A stretch of 64,000 nucleotides of DNA from Marsupella aquatica (Eukaryota > Marchantiophyta): assembly GCA_973895155.1 (NCBI GenBank), contig OZ316894.1, forward strand, positions 15,500,001-15,564,000, written 5' to 3'. Shown here piece by piece: positions 45,652 to 57,406 of the stretch. Position 1 is the first letter of the stretch; each line of letters opens with the position of its first letter. The notes under the pieces were generated by a model. That model saw only the letters and a list, made by a program, of their open reading frames with translations, did not search any database and had not been told where the DNA came from. The translations under genes and the position numbers were made by a program.

Positions 45652-47238
45652 AGATCAGTAGCTTCAAACTCTGTTGTGCAGACAGAAGCTCAGTCCGAGT
45701 TTGTCATTGATGATTTGCGGTAGATCAAATCGATTGGAGCTGTTGTTTTGATCCGTGGTACCTCAAATCATGGAGTGGATCGCCGGTATTGAGAAGTTTG
45801 TGTCTGATCTGTGCTGCCATTTGACGGATAGTATGCTGCTGCCCACATTTTTGTGAAGTAGATCGGGTTGGCTGAGTGCGGATGTTGATAGATCTGCGAT
45901 TGTACGCTATAGATCTGTGATTGGTGAAGGTTTTGAGTTGGAGGTCGATTGATGATTCCTGGAGGAAAGCGAATGTTGAGTAGATGTCGGATAGTGGAAG
46001 TCGATCCCTTGAGGCTTCAGATCCGATTGCCGACTACTATGAGGTTTTCAGATCTGATTGTCGGTGACTATGGGACGATGCTGGCAAGGCGTAGGTGAAG
46101 CGAGGGCTCTTTTCCTGAAGGAACGGATCTGCCGATGCCCCGTGCGGTGATATCATTGTTTCCGTGAAAGAAACGAGGGTCAAAGGTGTTGAATCGAGCT
46201 GCTGCCGATTCTGTGGAAGGGCTGCATTTTTCATGAAGGAAATGACTTGCGAAGTTGCTGGAACTCGCAGATCTGTTTGACAAGGCGTCGACGCGGTAGA
46301 CTGTCCGTCGCCTGTTCCAAATGTGTTCTATGAAGGGAAACCAAGAGACAAAAATCTGAATGTTGCCAAAACTTGATTCGGCGTAGCGGGCGTGAAGGGC
46401 TCACCGGATGCGTTCTGTGAAGGGAAATCGAGAGACAAAAATCTGAATGTTGCCAAAACTGAATTTGGCATAGCAAAGCGTTGCGGGCTCACTCTTTGGC
46501 TCATCTCGGCGTTTAGAGGCTTCGAGGCAACTCGTGGGTTACTCGGGACGTGAGGGCGGAGCAGGAGCGAGCGGGCCAGCAAGGCAGCTTGCTGGGACGT
46601 GAGGAGTAGTTGCAAGCTGCTGATTTTGGAGCGGCCATTTTGGTGCATAACTACAAGTGAGAGGTCACCCATCCCAAAGCTATTCCTTCCCCATGCACTT
46701 AACTATGTGGTTCTTAAGTGCTCTTGTGTACACACACTCTTTTCCACTTTGATGTTAATGGAATGAACACTTAGGCATTTTATACACATTCTAGTTTGTT
46801 TAGATTGCCATTTTGGGCAAATCATATAAGCTCCCTCAAGGTTTTTGATGCTTCTGAATCCATCTAGATGCATGGATTGAACCAATTGTGCATGGATCCT
46901 TAGCTACGACATTGAACATTGAGAGGCCTATTATGAAGGCCCCACATTGAACATTATAAAAATTGTTTGATTGATGTATAATAACTATTGATGTGGAGAG
47001 TTATTGTGGATCTCTTCTTGTTGATTGGATCCTCTCCACATATGCTTCCTGTTTATGCGCCATGTTAGTTTGGCGTGGGCGCTTGATTCTATAGGAGTGA
47101 TCCGGGTTTGCAACCGGACATTCTAATTGTGCTACGTATTTCTCTCCTGGTGATGTTGGAGTGATGCCCAACACACCATGGTGAGTGCTTGTGTTGCTGA
47201 CAGGGACAGATTGCCCTTAGGGTTAGCATATAGATTAG
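45652..47238. other. Leader of copy 2, with an 87-bp tandem duplication
   Basis: About 1.6 kb between the LTR and gag with no convincing gene. Units 46325-46411 and 46412-46494 are a direct tandem duplication (shared core GAGACAAAAATCTGAATGTT). Short minus-strand frames across 46040-46670 follow from it and from GC content. I see no recognisable PBS after the LTR. Confidence 0.5.
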
Positions 47239-48853
47239 GTTAGGTTGGACACCACAGATTCTTCTGGTGCTGCTGGGTTACCCAATGGACGACGGACCGG
47301 TTTCACTCGGAGTGGGGCACAGTTTTGGCCAGTGGCATTGGTAGCAGTCAGCAGTGCAGCTTCAGACAGTGATTCCGACGAGGACCCAGTGACCAGTTCT
47401 CCTCATCATCAGGTGGTTGCACCTTTGTTGTGGGATATGGACGAGATGTACGGGGCTACAAAGGGCCCAAGACGATACTTTGGTGCAGTTGGCACAATTG
47501 ATCTAGATGACTTCATCCAGGAGTTTGATACGTGGTGCGATATGCAGACATGCGTAACGCCATGTTGTTTACCCCTTTCATGGCATGGAAGGGATTATTT
47601 TAGCATTTGGAGGGGCCACCCATGGATGACTACCATGAGTTTTGGAAGTCTCATTTGGTTGAGATTGAGGCATGGAGGCAACATTGGTCGCCTAATTACG
47701 TGTCCATCACCTATGGCACTAGTGCGGCTGCCCAACCCATTGCCACAGCTGCTGCTTCTTCTAGCAGCACTAGCCAGAGTGGCACACCATCCACGAGCAG
47801 CACTCCAGCAACATCCACCGCTACTCCTGCCGGTGTGATTGTGACAGGAACTGGAGTTGCGCCAACATTTAACCTTGTGGTGGAATTCTTTGAGGTACTG
47901 AAGCAGAACTATCAGGGTGTGAGAACTGATAAGTTGAAGGGTCTCTAGGAGTTCCAACGCAAGACTGGAGAGAGTCTATGTGAGGTATACACTCGTATGC
48001 GTAGATTGATCACTGTCACCAAGGGAGTGACGGAGGCTCAGGCAATCCAGTTTTGGTATGCAATTTTGGACAGAGAATTGCGACGCAGAGTGAGAGATGT
48101 CACTCTGCTTAGGGATGCAAATCCCACATTAGCAGTTGTTTTTACCCTTTCTGAACGCATTGAGCTCAATATGGTGAATGAGAAGGTGGTGACTTCCAGA
48201 TTTGCTAAGGAAGCACCAAAGGCTGCATCTACATCCACACCACAACCTACTGCACAAAAGAGCGAGAGGGAGAAGCCGACTGCATGAGAGTCTACCAGCC
48301 AGAGACCTGTGTCCTCTTATGCTGGACAACAGTCAGGATGTTGGACCTGTGGTGGGGATCATGCACAGAGATATTGCCCAGATCATAGAGGATCAGGGGG
48401 AGCATCAGCGCCTGATCAGCGACAGTGTGATCACTGTGGAGCTCCTGGACACACCAAGGATAGGTGTTTCTCACTCCACCCTGAGTTACGGAGGGGGGAT
48501 CTCGTACACATGATCAGGAAAGAGGAGGAGGAGGTAGAGGTGGTGGACATGGTCGTGGCATGCCACATGCAGGGAGACAGGGAGGTGACGTTGCCCCTGT
48601 TGTAACCATAGATCCAAAGGATGCTAAGATTGCTCAATTGGAGCAACAGCTAGCTGCCATGGCTAGTTCCCAGGTGAGACCTACTTCTGATGATGGGGCA
48701 TCTATATCCTATGGACCTTCCACATCCCATGGTCCTTCCACATCTTATGGAGCTGATGGAGATCTTGCCACCATGGGATTCATGTGTGGCACTGCACATA
48801 TTGATGCATCAACAACTTTGACACGTGGGGCAGCCAAAGCTCTTGAGCCCTGA
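47239..48853 (+). pseudogene. gag: gag of methyltransferase-gypsy copy 2
   Basis: Starts in a frame open from 47239 without ATG; the likely initiator position reads TTG (47245) in both copies. APLLWDMDEMYGATKGPRRY and TIDLDDFIQEFDTW precede a frameshift near 47530. The capsid-like part continues (DDYHEFWKSHLVEIEAWRQH, a Ser/Thr/Ala-rich insert, VVEFFEVLKQNYQGVRTDKL, TRMRRLITVTKGVTEAQAIQ) with TAG at 47947 and TGA at 48285. Two knuckles follow: CWTCGGDHAQRYC (short CX3H spacing) and CDHCGAPGHTKDRC, then a Gly/Arg-rich stretch where the frame shifts to that of pol, and IAQLEQQLAAMASSQVRP. Confidence 0.85.
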
Positions 48854-49367
48854 GGAGCAGTAGTGGAGTTAGATCCATAGAGGGGGGATGCACATCGGCA
48901 GATAAAGCTTCCTCAATCTTTTACATTGTCAGAGACAGTTCAGACTACCTCTATGAACCCGGTTCGGACAAACCCTAACGTGGGTAAGTTGGCAGAATCA
49001 GGTAGTGATGCAACAGGGATGACAGATACCCTGCTGGGGGCGACTACTGCCATAGTACGCACCCCATTATTTTTAGCGACAAACATGCTGAACTTGGGAG
49101 TTGGTCCTGCATAAGTGTTCAGATTGGGAGCTACACTCTATGAGGACACTCCAATGGTTGCCTCCCATGCAGAAGCAGCTTGCAGTGTTGAAGCAGTGAA
49201 GACCATGCCACCTACTGCTACTAGTGAGACATGGCATGCAACAGCAACGAGGTTGGTGGATTTACCAGCACGCCCTCCATTTGAGAGGACTAGGTTTAAA
49301 CCTAGTGTTATATCATTGGATAATCAGAGTGGTATCTTCCGATTAGTTGGGCCTTATGGAGCAGTAT
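48854..49367 (+). pseudogene. pol: Pre-protease region, copy 2
   Basis: In the pol frame: MNPVRTNPNVGKLAESGSD, GATTAIVRTPLFLATNML, TSETWHATATRLVDLPARPP, FERTRFKPSVISLDNQSGIF and RLVGPYGAVY. Stops are TGA 48851, TAG 48878 and TAA 49112. The strand breaks at ACCAG (49368-49372), the target of element E, and the protease motif is on the other side. Confidence 0.85.
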
Positions 49368-49372
49368 ACCAG

Positions 49373-52300
49373 TGTCAGACCCTCGCTTATGAGCTAATAA
49401 GCCTTATTGTACTAAAAGCTTGCACTTGATAGCTCTTTATCACCAGGAACTACGGGAGGGACGCTCCATAAGAAGGAACTACCTCTATTTCCATTAAGCC
49501 TTTGCTTCTCCTTGAGACTGTGCAGATGTATTTGGTTTCCGTCACCATAAATGGGTATTCTTTGCTTTCCACTGCTGGAAATGTCCCCCTACCCGGCAAG
49601 ACAACTAATCTAGGTCTCCCTTTCCCAAAGAGAAGACTTCTGGACTCACAACCATCATATGAGCAACATGCTAGACCACAAGGGCCTCAAGATTTCAGAT
49701 GAGTGCACATCAACAATTTCTTTCCCAGAAACACGCTGAAATTTCATAAGAATTTCAAAGGAAGTACATGGGTAGGTTGTCACTACCTACTTGCTATACT
49801 TTAGCTTCTTCAACTCCTACTACTTAACACTATGGTCCTTTCAAGCCTCAAGGCATATACTTGAGTTCTAGTACCCCTAGAACATCTACCTTAGTTCCCC
49901 TAAGGTCTCTTAGTGCTACTCCTTGATTCTCCATACTTGGACCCACACAAAGTAACTCACACCAACTTAAGTACTCCTTGCTTGGCTCCAACTCATCACA
50001 AAGTCCAAAACCACCCCAAAGGCCAGCAAGTGACTCATCACTAAAAAAGACCAGCCCACCTTTCAAGGGGGTCAAAGATCCTTACTTATCCTCCTAACTA
50101 TCTCACTAACTCACTTGTTTGTCTTACCTAACTAATGAGCTAGTTGGTGGCCTTTTGAAAGCCTAAATCAACTCCTTGATTTTAGCCCTTCATTCAGGTC
50201 CACCTCACCTCCTGACTTGGCTGTCCTATCCCTCCAAATCAGGGACTAAGTCAGTCTCCAAAGTATAGTCATCCCTATCTACCAAATAGCTCTAAAAATA
50301 GTAGAGGGATCAACTTCCAATGGCCCTCCAAGTTCCTCCAAAGTCTCCATGTAACTCAGGTCCTTAGGTACCCTCCATGTTGGCTTTAAGGACTCCACTC
50401 CTTACCCTCCTTATTCCTGGACTCCAGAACCAGCCTAGGTCCCCTTGACATGAAAGAGCCCTTCTCCAGGCCTCACCCATCCGATTAGGGCCTTGCGAAT
50501 GACCCAAGCATGGTACCTCCTTACCGTACTGGTTAGTGGCTTGGTAATCTGGTTGTCCTCTCTGAAATGCTTGAGGTACACCTTGGTGAAAGCCCTCAGA
50601 TTTGAACTTCTGCCCCTCTTGTGCACCTTTGAGCAAGCTAGGTATTGGAACCCCGTGAGACTACAAACGTAAAGGCCCAGTACTCCTGTGAAATATAAGC
50701 CCTGGTCTTGACAGTAAGTGCATGGGTGAATGGAGAGAAAGAACTCATGGAAATAGGAGAATGAATGCTTCCCATCTATGGTAGAGTCAACTGCCTGATT
50801 CAGTTTGGAGCAAGGAGAGAACTAAGCTAGGACTTAGAGAACTGAACTTGTTTGAAGGGATCGTGGCTTATTTGAAGGAAGTCTGGCTGGTGCTTCTGTT
50901 CATACCAGCCCTCCATTCTCACAAAAAATATCTCCCTTCCATGTGTTCTTCTCTCGATTGTCGGTTGACCTTGGTAGCATTCAATTTGTGAGTCCAAAGA
51001 GCAGCCATTCTAATTTCAGAAATATCTCTATGGACTTGATACTAATCCTGCATTCAATTCTTGAGTCCAAAGAGCAGCCATTCTAATTTCAGAAATATCT
51101 CTATGGACTTGATCCTGCATTCAATTCCTGAAGTTAAGGGCCACAGCTCAGATTTCTTGTCAATCACCCTAGCTGAGGAAATGGTCTTCTAGCTGTCCAC
51201 TGTTGCCACCTCGAAGTTCCCCTATAGAAGGTGCAAGTTGATTTTGCCTGAAGAGCCCCCTTGTTAGCAGTTGATGACTTCTCCTTTAGATGTAAAATAT
51301 TCTCTCTGATTCAGAAATTTCAATCTTCTCTGTTAATTTCCCTTCCAGCCTTTGCTTTCCCTTCGATCTCCTCCTTTAATTCATGCTCCAGAATTTCTTC
51401 TTCTAGTTCAGGTCTTCTGATTCTCCTTGAGCCCAGCATTCCAGCCCACTTCTTCTTACTTGATTTGGTGGAGTATTGGCTCTCCATTCAACTGCAGCGT
51501 CGAGCTCCATTCTCCCTTCAATTTCACTTTGATTTTTGCTCTATTGAATTCTGGGCTCGACACCTGGCCTTAGCTAGCTCTTTTACATTGTAACCCTGCC
51601 CTTTACAGATGTAAATGAGTCCACCACGTTTCTCTACGTAGCTGAATTACCCCTTTGTATGCACAAAGAACATTCCTCCCTTTAAGTCTCCCTTTAAGTG
51701 CTACTTATGGCATTTAACATTAGCCATCTTCGCCTATAGCTCAAAACTCACTCATTAGAAAAAAACTATTATGAACATACTCCTGGCTTTCCTAGCCCTA
51801 GGGCTTCCTAAAACAATTCTTAGAATTGATATATAACTAAACTTGGCTTTTCTATTATTGTTCAAAGTCTGCAATCCGTCATAATTCATAGCTACTTTTA
51901 CAGAATTTGGACCACTCCCAAAAAGTATCTATAAGTCCAAAACTAGGTTTAGTAATTCTAAGGGATAGTGTTAGGTATAGTAACACCATGGCTAGCCTTC
52001 AAAATACATTTTTTGCTCTATGGCTATTTTCCCTAGGTCCTGCAAGTTGGCTATTTTAAGTTTTGTTCCACTGTAAATAGCTTCTAATTGAACGGTCGAA
52101 ATGACTTGCACTTTTACAAGGGTTCTCCAGGGCCTGCCTAGAACCTTCAGAAAAAATCCCAGCCTAAATTACAAACTCTAAGGATCTGATTACCTATCTA
52201 ATCCACTAATCCACTGTTAAGTTAACCGTGGTTTAAACTAATTAAACTTTCTTACTCTGCTTTACTGAAGAGAGTTTACTTCAGTTTCACTTCTACTTCC

Positions 52301-52391
52301 CACTCATTTACAGGCATAATATGCTTACTTAGAACAAAAAAGAAAAAATCTAACCTAAAACTAATTTAACCCACTAATTGAGCGGCTCACA
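49373..52391. mobile_element. Element 'E', 3,019-bp LTR-like insertion
   Basis: Flanked by ACCAG (49368-49372 and 52392-52396). Starts TGTCAGACCC and ends GGCTCACA. No gag-pol, PBS or paired LTR, so probably a solo LTR. Orientation is unknown. A decayed minus-strand coding-like stretch lies at 50640-50100 (for example NLRAFTKVYLKHFRED and RYHAWVIRKALIGWVRPGEG) with many stops that would be Trp codons before a G-to-A change. A ~70-bp tandem duplication is at 50978-51116. The remaining sequence shows no gene I can support. Confidence 0.65.
50978..51116. repeat. ~70-bp tandem duplication in element E
   Basis: The segment beginning CATTCAATT and containing GAGTCCAAAGAGCAGCCATT occurs twice in a row (50978 and 51051), with a third partial start at 51117. 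Confidence 0.9.
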
Positions 52392-52396
52392 ACCAG

Positions 52397-52981
52397 CCAG
52401 AGAGGGTGTTACTGGATACTGGTGCTCAGCCCTTGATGTTGGGAAAGTCTGCCATACGTGGATTGGGATTGCGTCCAAAGGATTTGGAGGATTATCCCTT
52501 TCCCATTCAGACTTCATTGGGGGGACCTACACCTACACAACATATCACCAGGAGACCACTTGATTTGAGGATTCAGGAAGGTCATCTGACAGATAGCTCA
52601 CAGATATAGGCACGAGCTATTTTGACTAAGGGAGAGTCATATGATGTGTTGGTGGGATGTACAATGCTCTACCCCATGGGATTTATTCTTGATTTTTGGG
52701 AGGAATCAGTGTCATATAGACCTGATTGGCAGTCAGGAGATGCTCGATTGAGAAAATTGTCAGTGAGATTTAGTGGACCTATGGGAGGCCCTAAATCCAC
52801 ACCATTGTCTTTGGCAATATTCAGTGGTCTAATTGCTGGACCTGATAATCTGATTGAGGGTAATGCGCATGCAGCAGATGTTCCACCATTGGAGGAGTCT
52901 CATGAGGAGCACATCATGCGAGGATTACCTGTTGGCAGTGTTGTGCCACCAGTGTGGGGCATTGCACAGGCCTTGCCATAG
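52397..52981 (+). pseudogene. pol: Aspartic protease of copy 2
   Basis: RVLLDTGAQPLMLGKSAIRG gives the catalytic Asp-Thr-Gly just after the insertion point. LGLRPKDLEDYPFPIQTSLG, SYDVLVGCTMLYPMGFILDF and WQSGDARLRKLSVRFSG follow. Stops are TAG 52607 and TAG 52979 (CAG-to-TAG in a Gln-Ala-Ala-Ala context). The frame runs on into the methyltransferase without a change, so the enzyme was made as part of the Pol polyprotein. Confidence 0.88.
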
Positions 52982-54259
52982 GCAGCAGCACGATTGGTAC
53001 ATGATGCATGGCGTCATGCTTTTACACCACAGTTAGGAGCAGAGCAGTCTCTTGCAGATGGACCTGTGACTCTTTCACCATTGGATACCACTCCTATTGC
53101 TTGGCAGTATCCATCGGAGGGTATTTATTTGTTGGATCTTTTTGGTGGGATTAGCACTGGATTGGCTGTTGTTCTTCAGGCAGGAATTTTTGTGCGTCGT
53201 TATTTGTATGTGGAGGCAGATGAGACAGCACGGAGGGTCTCATTGCGACATGTGGCTATGTTGGTGGATAGATATCCACAGTTGCTGCCAGTGGATGTTG
53301 TTCGTGGTTATCAGCATGCACTACCTACTGATATTTCATTGCTGGGGGCGGATCATCTGCATCGTGTTGGCTCCATTGATTTGGTGATTGCTAGTTGGCC
53401 ATGTTAGGGCCAATCTAGAGCTGGCGTTGGGCATGGACTTCATGATCCACGCTCTGCACTGTTCTGGGAGATGTTACGGGTGCTGCGTCATCTCCAGCTA
53501 CATCAGACACAGTCTCCAGCATACATTTTGGAGAATGTGCCATTGTTAGGTGATGATCGTAGTCAGATTGTTGCCAGTGTTCACCAGGTGAGGTCTTGGA
53601 TTGGACCTGCTGTGTTATTGGATGTTGCACGTGTGGGTTCTCGTGCACATCGTCCACGCTTATGGTAGACTAATTTGATCCCATGTGAGGTGCTGAAGCG
53701 CGCATTTGACAGCATTCCACGCTCACCCGCCTTAGTGGTGGATGATATTTTGGATCCAGGGCGTCGTGCATAGGGTGTGACCCAACCTGATAGACCTCCA
53801 TTGGCAATGGTCAATGCAGTTGGGCGCCCACGTTGTGCATTACCCACTCTTGTAAGCCACTCTGCTTCATATGCATTCAGAGCAGGTGGCCCTGGACTTG
53901 TGTGGGACACAGCTCTCTAGCAGTTAGTGGAACCTACTGCTGATGAGAGAGAGCGTGCTATGGGATTTTTGACTGGCACCACTGCAGCTGCCTCTATGTC
54001 AGAGGGTTTGCGGCGCCAGGTTCTTGGTCAAGCAATGGATCTGAATTGTTTGACTTGGATTATCAGCTTGGGAGTAGCTAAACAGTTGCGGATGCGCTCT
54101 GCTAGAATTACTGATTGTCCCTTGATGAGCTTGCGGTCCACTGAGACAATACTAACCACAGCTGGGGGCAAGTAGATAGTCCATGGACCTATGGCAGGAT
54201 TGGCCAAGGCTGGACAGATTGTTGAGCAGGAAGGGACTACTCAATCTATTGCTAAATAG
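52982..54259 (+). pseudogene. C5 cytosine DNA methyltransferase domain within pol, copy 2
   Basis: Motifs of the DNA (cytosine-5) methyltransferase family occur in the standard order. Motif I, SAM binding, is YLLDLFGGISTGLAVVLQAG at about 53126. Motif IV is DLVIASWPC (catalytic Cys codon 53402-53404), and the next codon, the Gln of PCQ, is now TAG 53405. GQSRAGVGHGLHDPRSALFW follows. Motif VI is YILENVPLLG (about 53521), motif VIII is GSRAHRPRLW (about 53640), and a motif IX/X-like end is EPTADERERAMGFLTGTT and RRQVLGQAMDLNCLTWI (about 53930-54060). The target-recognition region between VIII and X is short. Further stops, all TAG, lie at 53666, 53771, 53918, 54173 and 54257. It would transfer a methyl group to cytosine in DNA, perhaps the element's own cDNA. 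Similar capture is known from gypsy elements of charophyte algae and other elements of dinoflagellates. Confidence 0.9.
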
Positions 54260-55762
54260 CAATCATCGGCTATCTCTTCTACCCTACAAAGAGATATTAG
54301 GGATTTGGTGGAGAGTTGGGAACCACAGCTTGGCCCTAAGTTGACAGGGGAGGAGAGACGTCGCATGCATCGATTCCTGAAGAGTTACTCGAATTGTTTT
54401 GCATTTAGCATGAAGGATTTGGGGACATTAAAGGGTCCTGGTATTCAGATTGAATTAGCTAGTGATGCGCCAATCTTTTGTAGGCCATACCATTACAGTG
54501 ACATGGAGAGAGCTCTGATTCAAAGCAGAACTCAAGATTTGTTGGAGGCTGGATTGGTGGAGATTTCATATGGGGAGTATGCATCTGCCACAATGATGCC
54601 AGCCAAGAAGGATGTGCATGGCAATTACACAGATAGGCGCATGTGTGGTGATTATAGACCCATTAATCGCCAGACAAAATCTGATAGATATGCCATGCCC
54701 ACACCTGAGGAGATCTTTGATGTTGTGCGGCATGCAAATGTTTTGAGTTCATTGGATCTGAGGGCAGGGTACCATCAGCTTCCAATTAGGCATGCTGACA
54801 GGTCCAAGACAACAATCTGGGGGATTGATTCTTATGGCAAAGATTGTTTGTATCAGTGGTTATTCTTACCATTTGGGTTGAAGAATGCACCAGCTGAGTT
54901 CCAGAGAGTCATGGATCGAATCCTTGCAGGTTTGGATTTTGTCAGATGTTATATTGGTGATATTTTGGTCTATTCTTCTATAGTGGAAGAACATCAACAA
55001 CACTTGTAGATTGTGTTGGAGAGATTGAGAGCACATGGGTTGAAGCTCCATCCTAGCAAGTGTAAGTTCTTCCAAGACCAGATTGAGTATTTGGGCCACA
55101 CTATATACCCAAGGGGATTGGGTGTACAACAGACTGAAGTGGAGGCCATTACATAGATTCCTTGTCCTACTGATGTGAGTAGAGTTTGTGCATTCTTGGG
55201 ATTGGCGAGCTACTATAGGAGGTATGTTAAAGGATTTAGCCAGCTTGCTAAACCTTTGACCATACTCACTAAGTTGGATCAGGAATGGATTTGGGGTGAT
55301 GACCAAGAGCATGCCTTTCAGGAGTTGAAGCAAAGGTTGGCATCATCCCCTATTTTGAGAAGACCCATTTCAGGCAGACCATTTCAGCTACACATTGATT
55401 GGAGTGGAGTAGGACTTGGAGCAGTGCTGACTCAAAAGGATGATGAGGGGAATGAGTTTGTTGTGGCTTATGCCAGTAGATCAAACAATTCAGCAAAGGC
55501 TAAGTATAGCTCTTATGAGGGAGAGTGTTTGGCAGCAGTGTGGGTTGTTGCACACTTTTGTTGCTACTTGTTTGGTAACCCCTTCACCTTGATCACTGAT
55601 CATCAGCCTCTTAAGTGGTTAATGGAGTCTGACAAGCTTACAGGGAAGCTTGCACGATGGGCATTGTTGTTACAGGAGTATGATTTCCAGGTGATGCATA
55701 GGCCTGGAAAAGTGAACTTGGATGCAGATGGATTAAGCCGCAATCCATGTACCAGTCAGTAG
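54260..55762 (+). pseudogene. pol: RT and RNase H of copy 2
   Basis: Same frame as the methyltransferase. RT: GPGIQIELASDAPIFCRPYH, SATMMPAKKDVHGNYTDRRM, CGDYRPINRQTKSD, SSLDLRAGYHQLPIR and FLPFGLKNAPAEFQRVMDRI. The catalytic box reads YIGDILVYSS: the first Asp is Gly (GGT 54956-54958), while copy 1 has YIDD. Connection and RNase [81 protein letters not shown] and NLDADGLSRNPC. Stops TAG 55007, 55154 and 55760; the first two are CAG in copy 1. Confidence 0.93.
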
Positions 55763-56361
55763 GATGAGACTAGAGCCAGATGGCATGATGAGTCAGATAA
55801 GGAGATGGTGTCAGGATGGCATGCATCTACCTTTCTTTGTTGGGTGCCAGCATACAGTGGATCTGTGGACTCTACCTCATTGGATGGAGTGGATGATGAG
55901 TCTTCAGATGTGGATGTTGGTGAAGTAACTTCTGGACAACAAGATATTCACAATGATGTGAGAGTGTTGGAATATCTGCGTAGTGGTTCTATTGTTGGCA
56001 GTGTTGATGCCAAAGAACGTGACAGGGTTCTACAAAGAGCCAAGAGGTTTCGATGGGAGGGAAACCATCTTTTGAGAGTACTGCATGATGGTAGGGTGTT
56101 GGTGGTACCAAAACCATCACAACGAGTACATTTGGTGCGACATGCACACAAGGAGTTGGGGCACTTTGGTGTGAAGCGCACTTATAGTTTACTACAGACA
56201 CAATATTGGTGGCGTGGTATGCACACTCATGTCCAGCAGTTGATAGCTAAGTGTGTGGTATGTGATAGAGTGAGAGCATCATTTAATGCTCCCACTCCCC
56301 AGTTGCACCCGTTGTTGATCATGGGTTTGGGATATCGTTGGAGTTTGGATTTTGCTGGTCC
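55763..56361 (+). pseudogene. pol: Integrase N-terminal part, copy 2
   Basis: After an acidic linker (DGVDDESSDVDVGEVTS) comes the zinc domain HAHKELGHFGVKRTYSLLQ and CVVCDRVRASFNAP (HHCC), then the start of the catalytic core WSLDFAGPFT (first Asp). The CACTA transposon interrupts it directly after this. The tract YLRSGSIVGSVDAKERDRVL precedes the finger as in other gypsy integrases. Confidence 0.9.
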
Positions 56362-56653
56362 ATTCACTAGTAGAAATACCCCCTATTTTTGACCAAACCA
56401 CTATTGACTAATGTGACAAGGTTATGGAAGTTTAGGGAGTTATCACTACATATGTCTTAAGTATCACTTCTACAAACTATCCACTCATTTGTTGCAACTC
56501 CTTCATAAGGAAAATGGCAGGTCCACTATCCAAGCCAAATGTCTTAGTGCTAAGTACTTATGTGAGTGAGTGCTAATCACCAATTGCCAAACATTCAAGC
56601 TTTTAATGTGAGAAAGTCTCAAATAGTAGAGGTACCCCATTAGGTGAGCCCCT

Positions 56654-56771
56654 TACATGTCACTGGCTCCTTTACATGAGCCCCTTGCATGTCATTGGCT
56701 CCCTTACATGTCATTGGCTCCTTTACATCAGCCCCGCTTGCATGTAACTGGCTCCCTTACATGTCACTGGC
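56654..56771. repeat. Subterminal repeat of the CACTA element
   Basis: Five imperfect repeats of ACATGTCACTGGCTCC with interspersed GAGCCCCTTGC words. Subterminal arrays are typical transposase-binding regions in CACTA elements, although these are longer than usual. The reading frames across it are repetitive and artefactual. Confidence 0.75.
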
Positions 56772-57406
56772 TGAGTACATTAGTACTCTCCACCCTTGTG
56801 CGCGGGAGCAAAAGTTTAAGGTCTTCGTCCGCAGAGAGGGTTTAGCGAGGGGAGGGGAGGGGAGGAGGAGCAAATGAGGTGACTATCGATAGTCGATAGT
56901 CGATTGATCAAGGAGGGAGGAGGAGCGAATGAGGAGTGTGTCGGGATTTCTTCTCGCTACCACTCTTACTAGAGCTTTTAGGAAGGCGGAAGTGTTTACG
57001 ACCACACTTGAAGCACAATGGCAGTGATTTTCAGTCGAGTGCTAAGTGCGAGAGCGAGTGCTCCCCGAAGGCATTGCGGGGGCATTGCGGTCAGTTATTT
57101 TAGGGTTAGAGCATAAGTTTGTGGTGTGGGGGTCCGTCTTCCGCCATCTGCTTTGTAAGTACTTACCTCTGACTTTGCCATGCGCAACATTGGAATGGAG
57201 CTTTGCATGTCTGCTATCACAATGCTTGCTCTCGGTAGAAAGTGACAATGCGCAAATGCGCCCTAGACTTACTCTTTGCCTTGCGCGAAGCCTTGCTGTG
57301 GTCATCGTAGTCATCCAACACCTCTACAAAGTTGAGTTGCGGTGCTGGTCATCTCCGTCTCTCGGTAGGGTCTGATTGCTGCTATTGCCTTGCTTTCTTT
57401 CTCTTT

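Noticed and set aside
52982-54259. Bacterial restriction-modification methyltransferase or contamination
   Set aside because: It is in frame between retrotransposon protease and RT and is shared by two independent copies.
52607-55762. Fungal repeat-induced point mutation as cause of the stops
   Set aside because: Element families, PBS types and CACTA termini are plant-like; methylcytosine deamination explains the same transitions.
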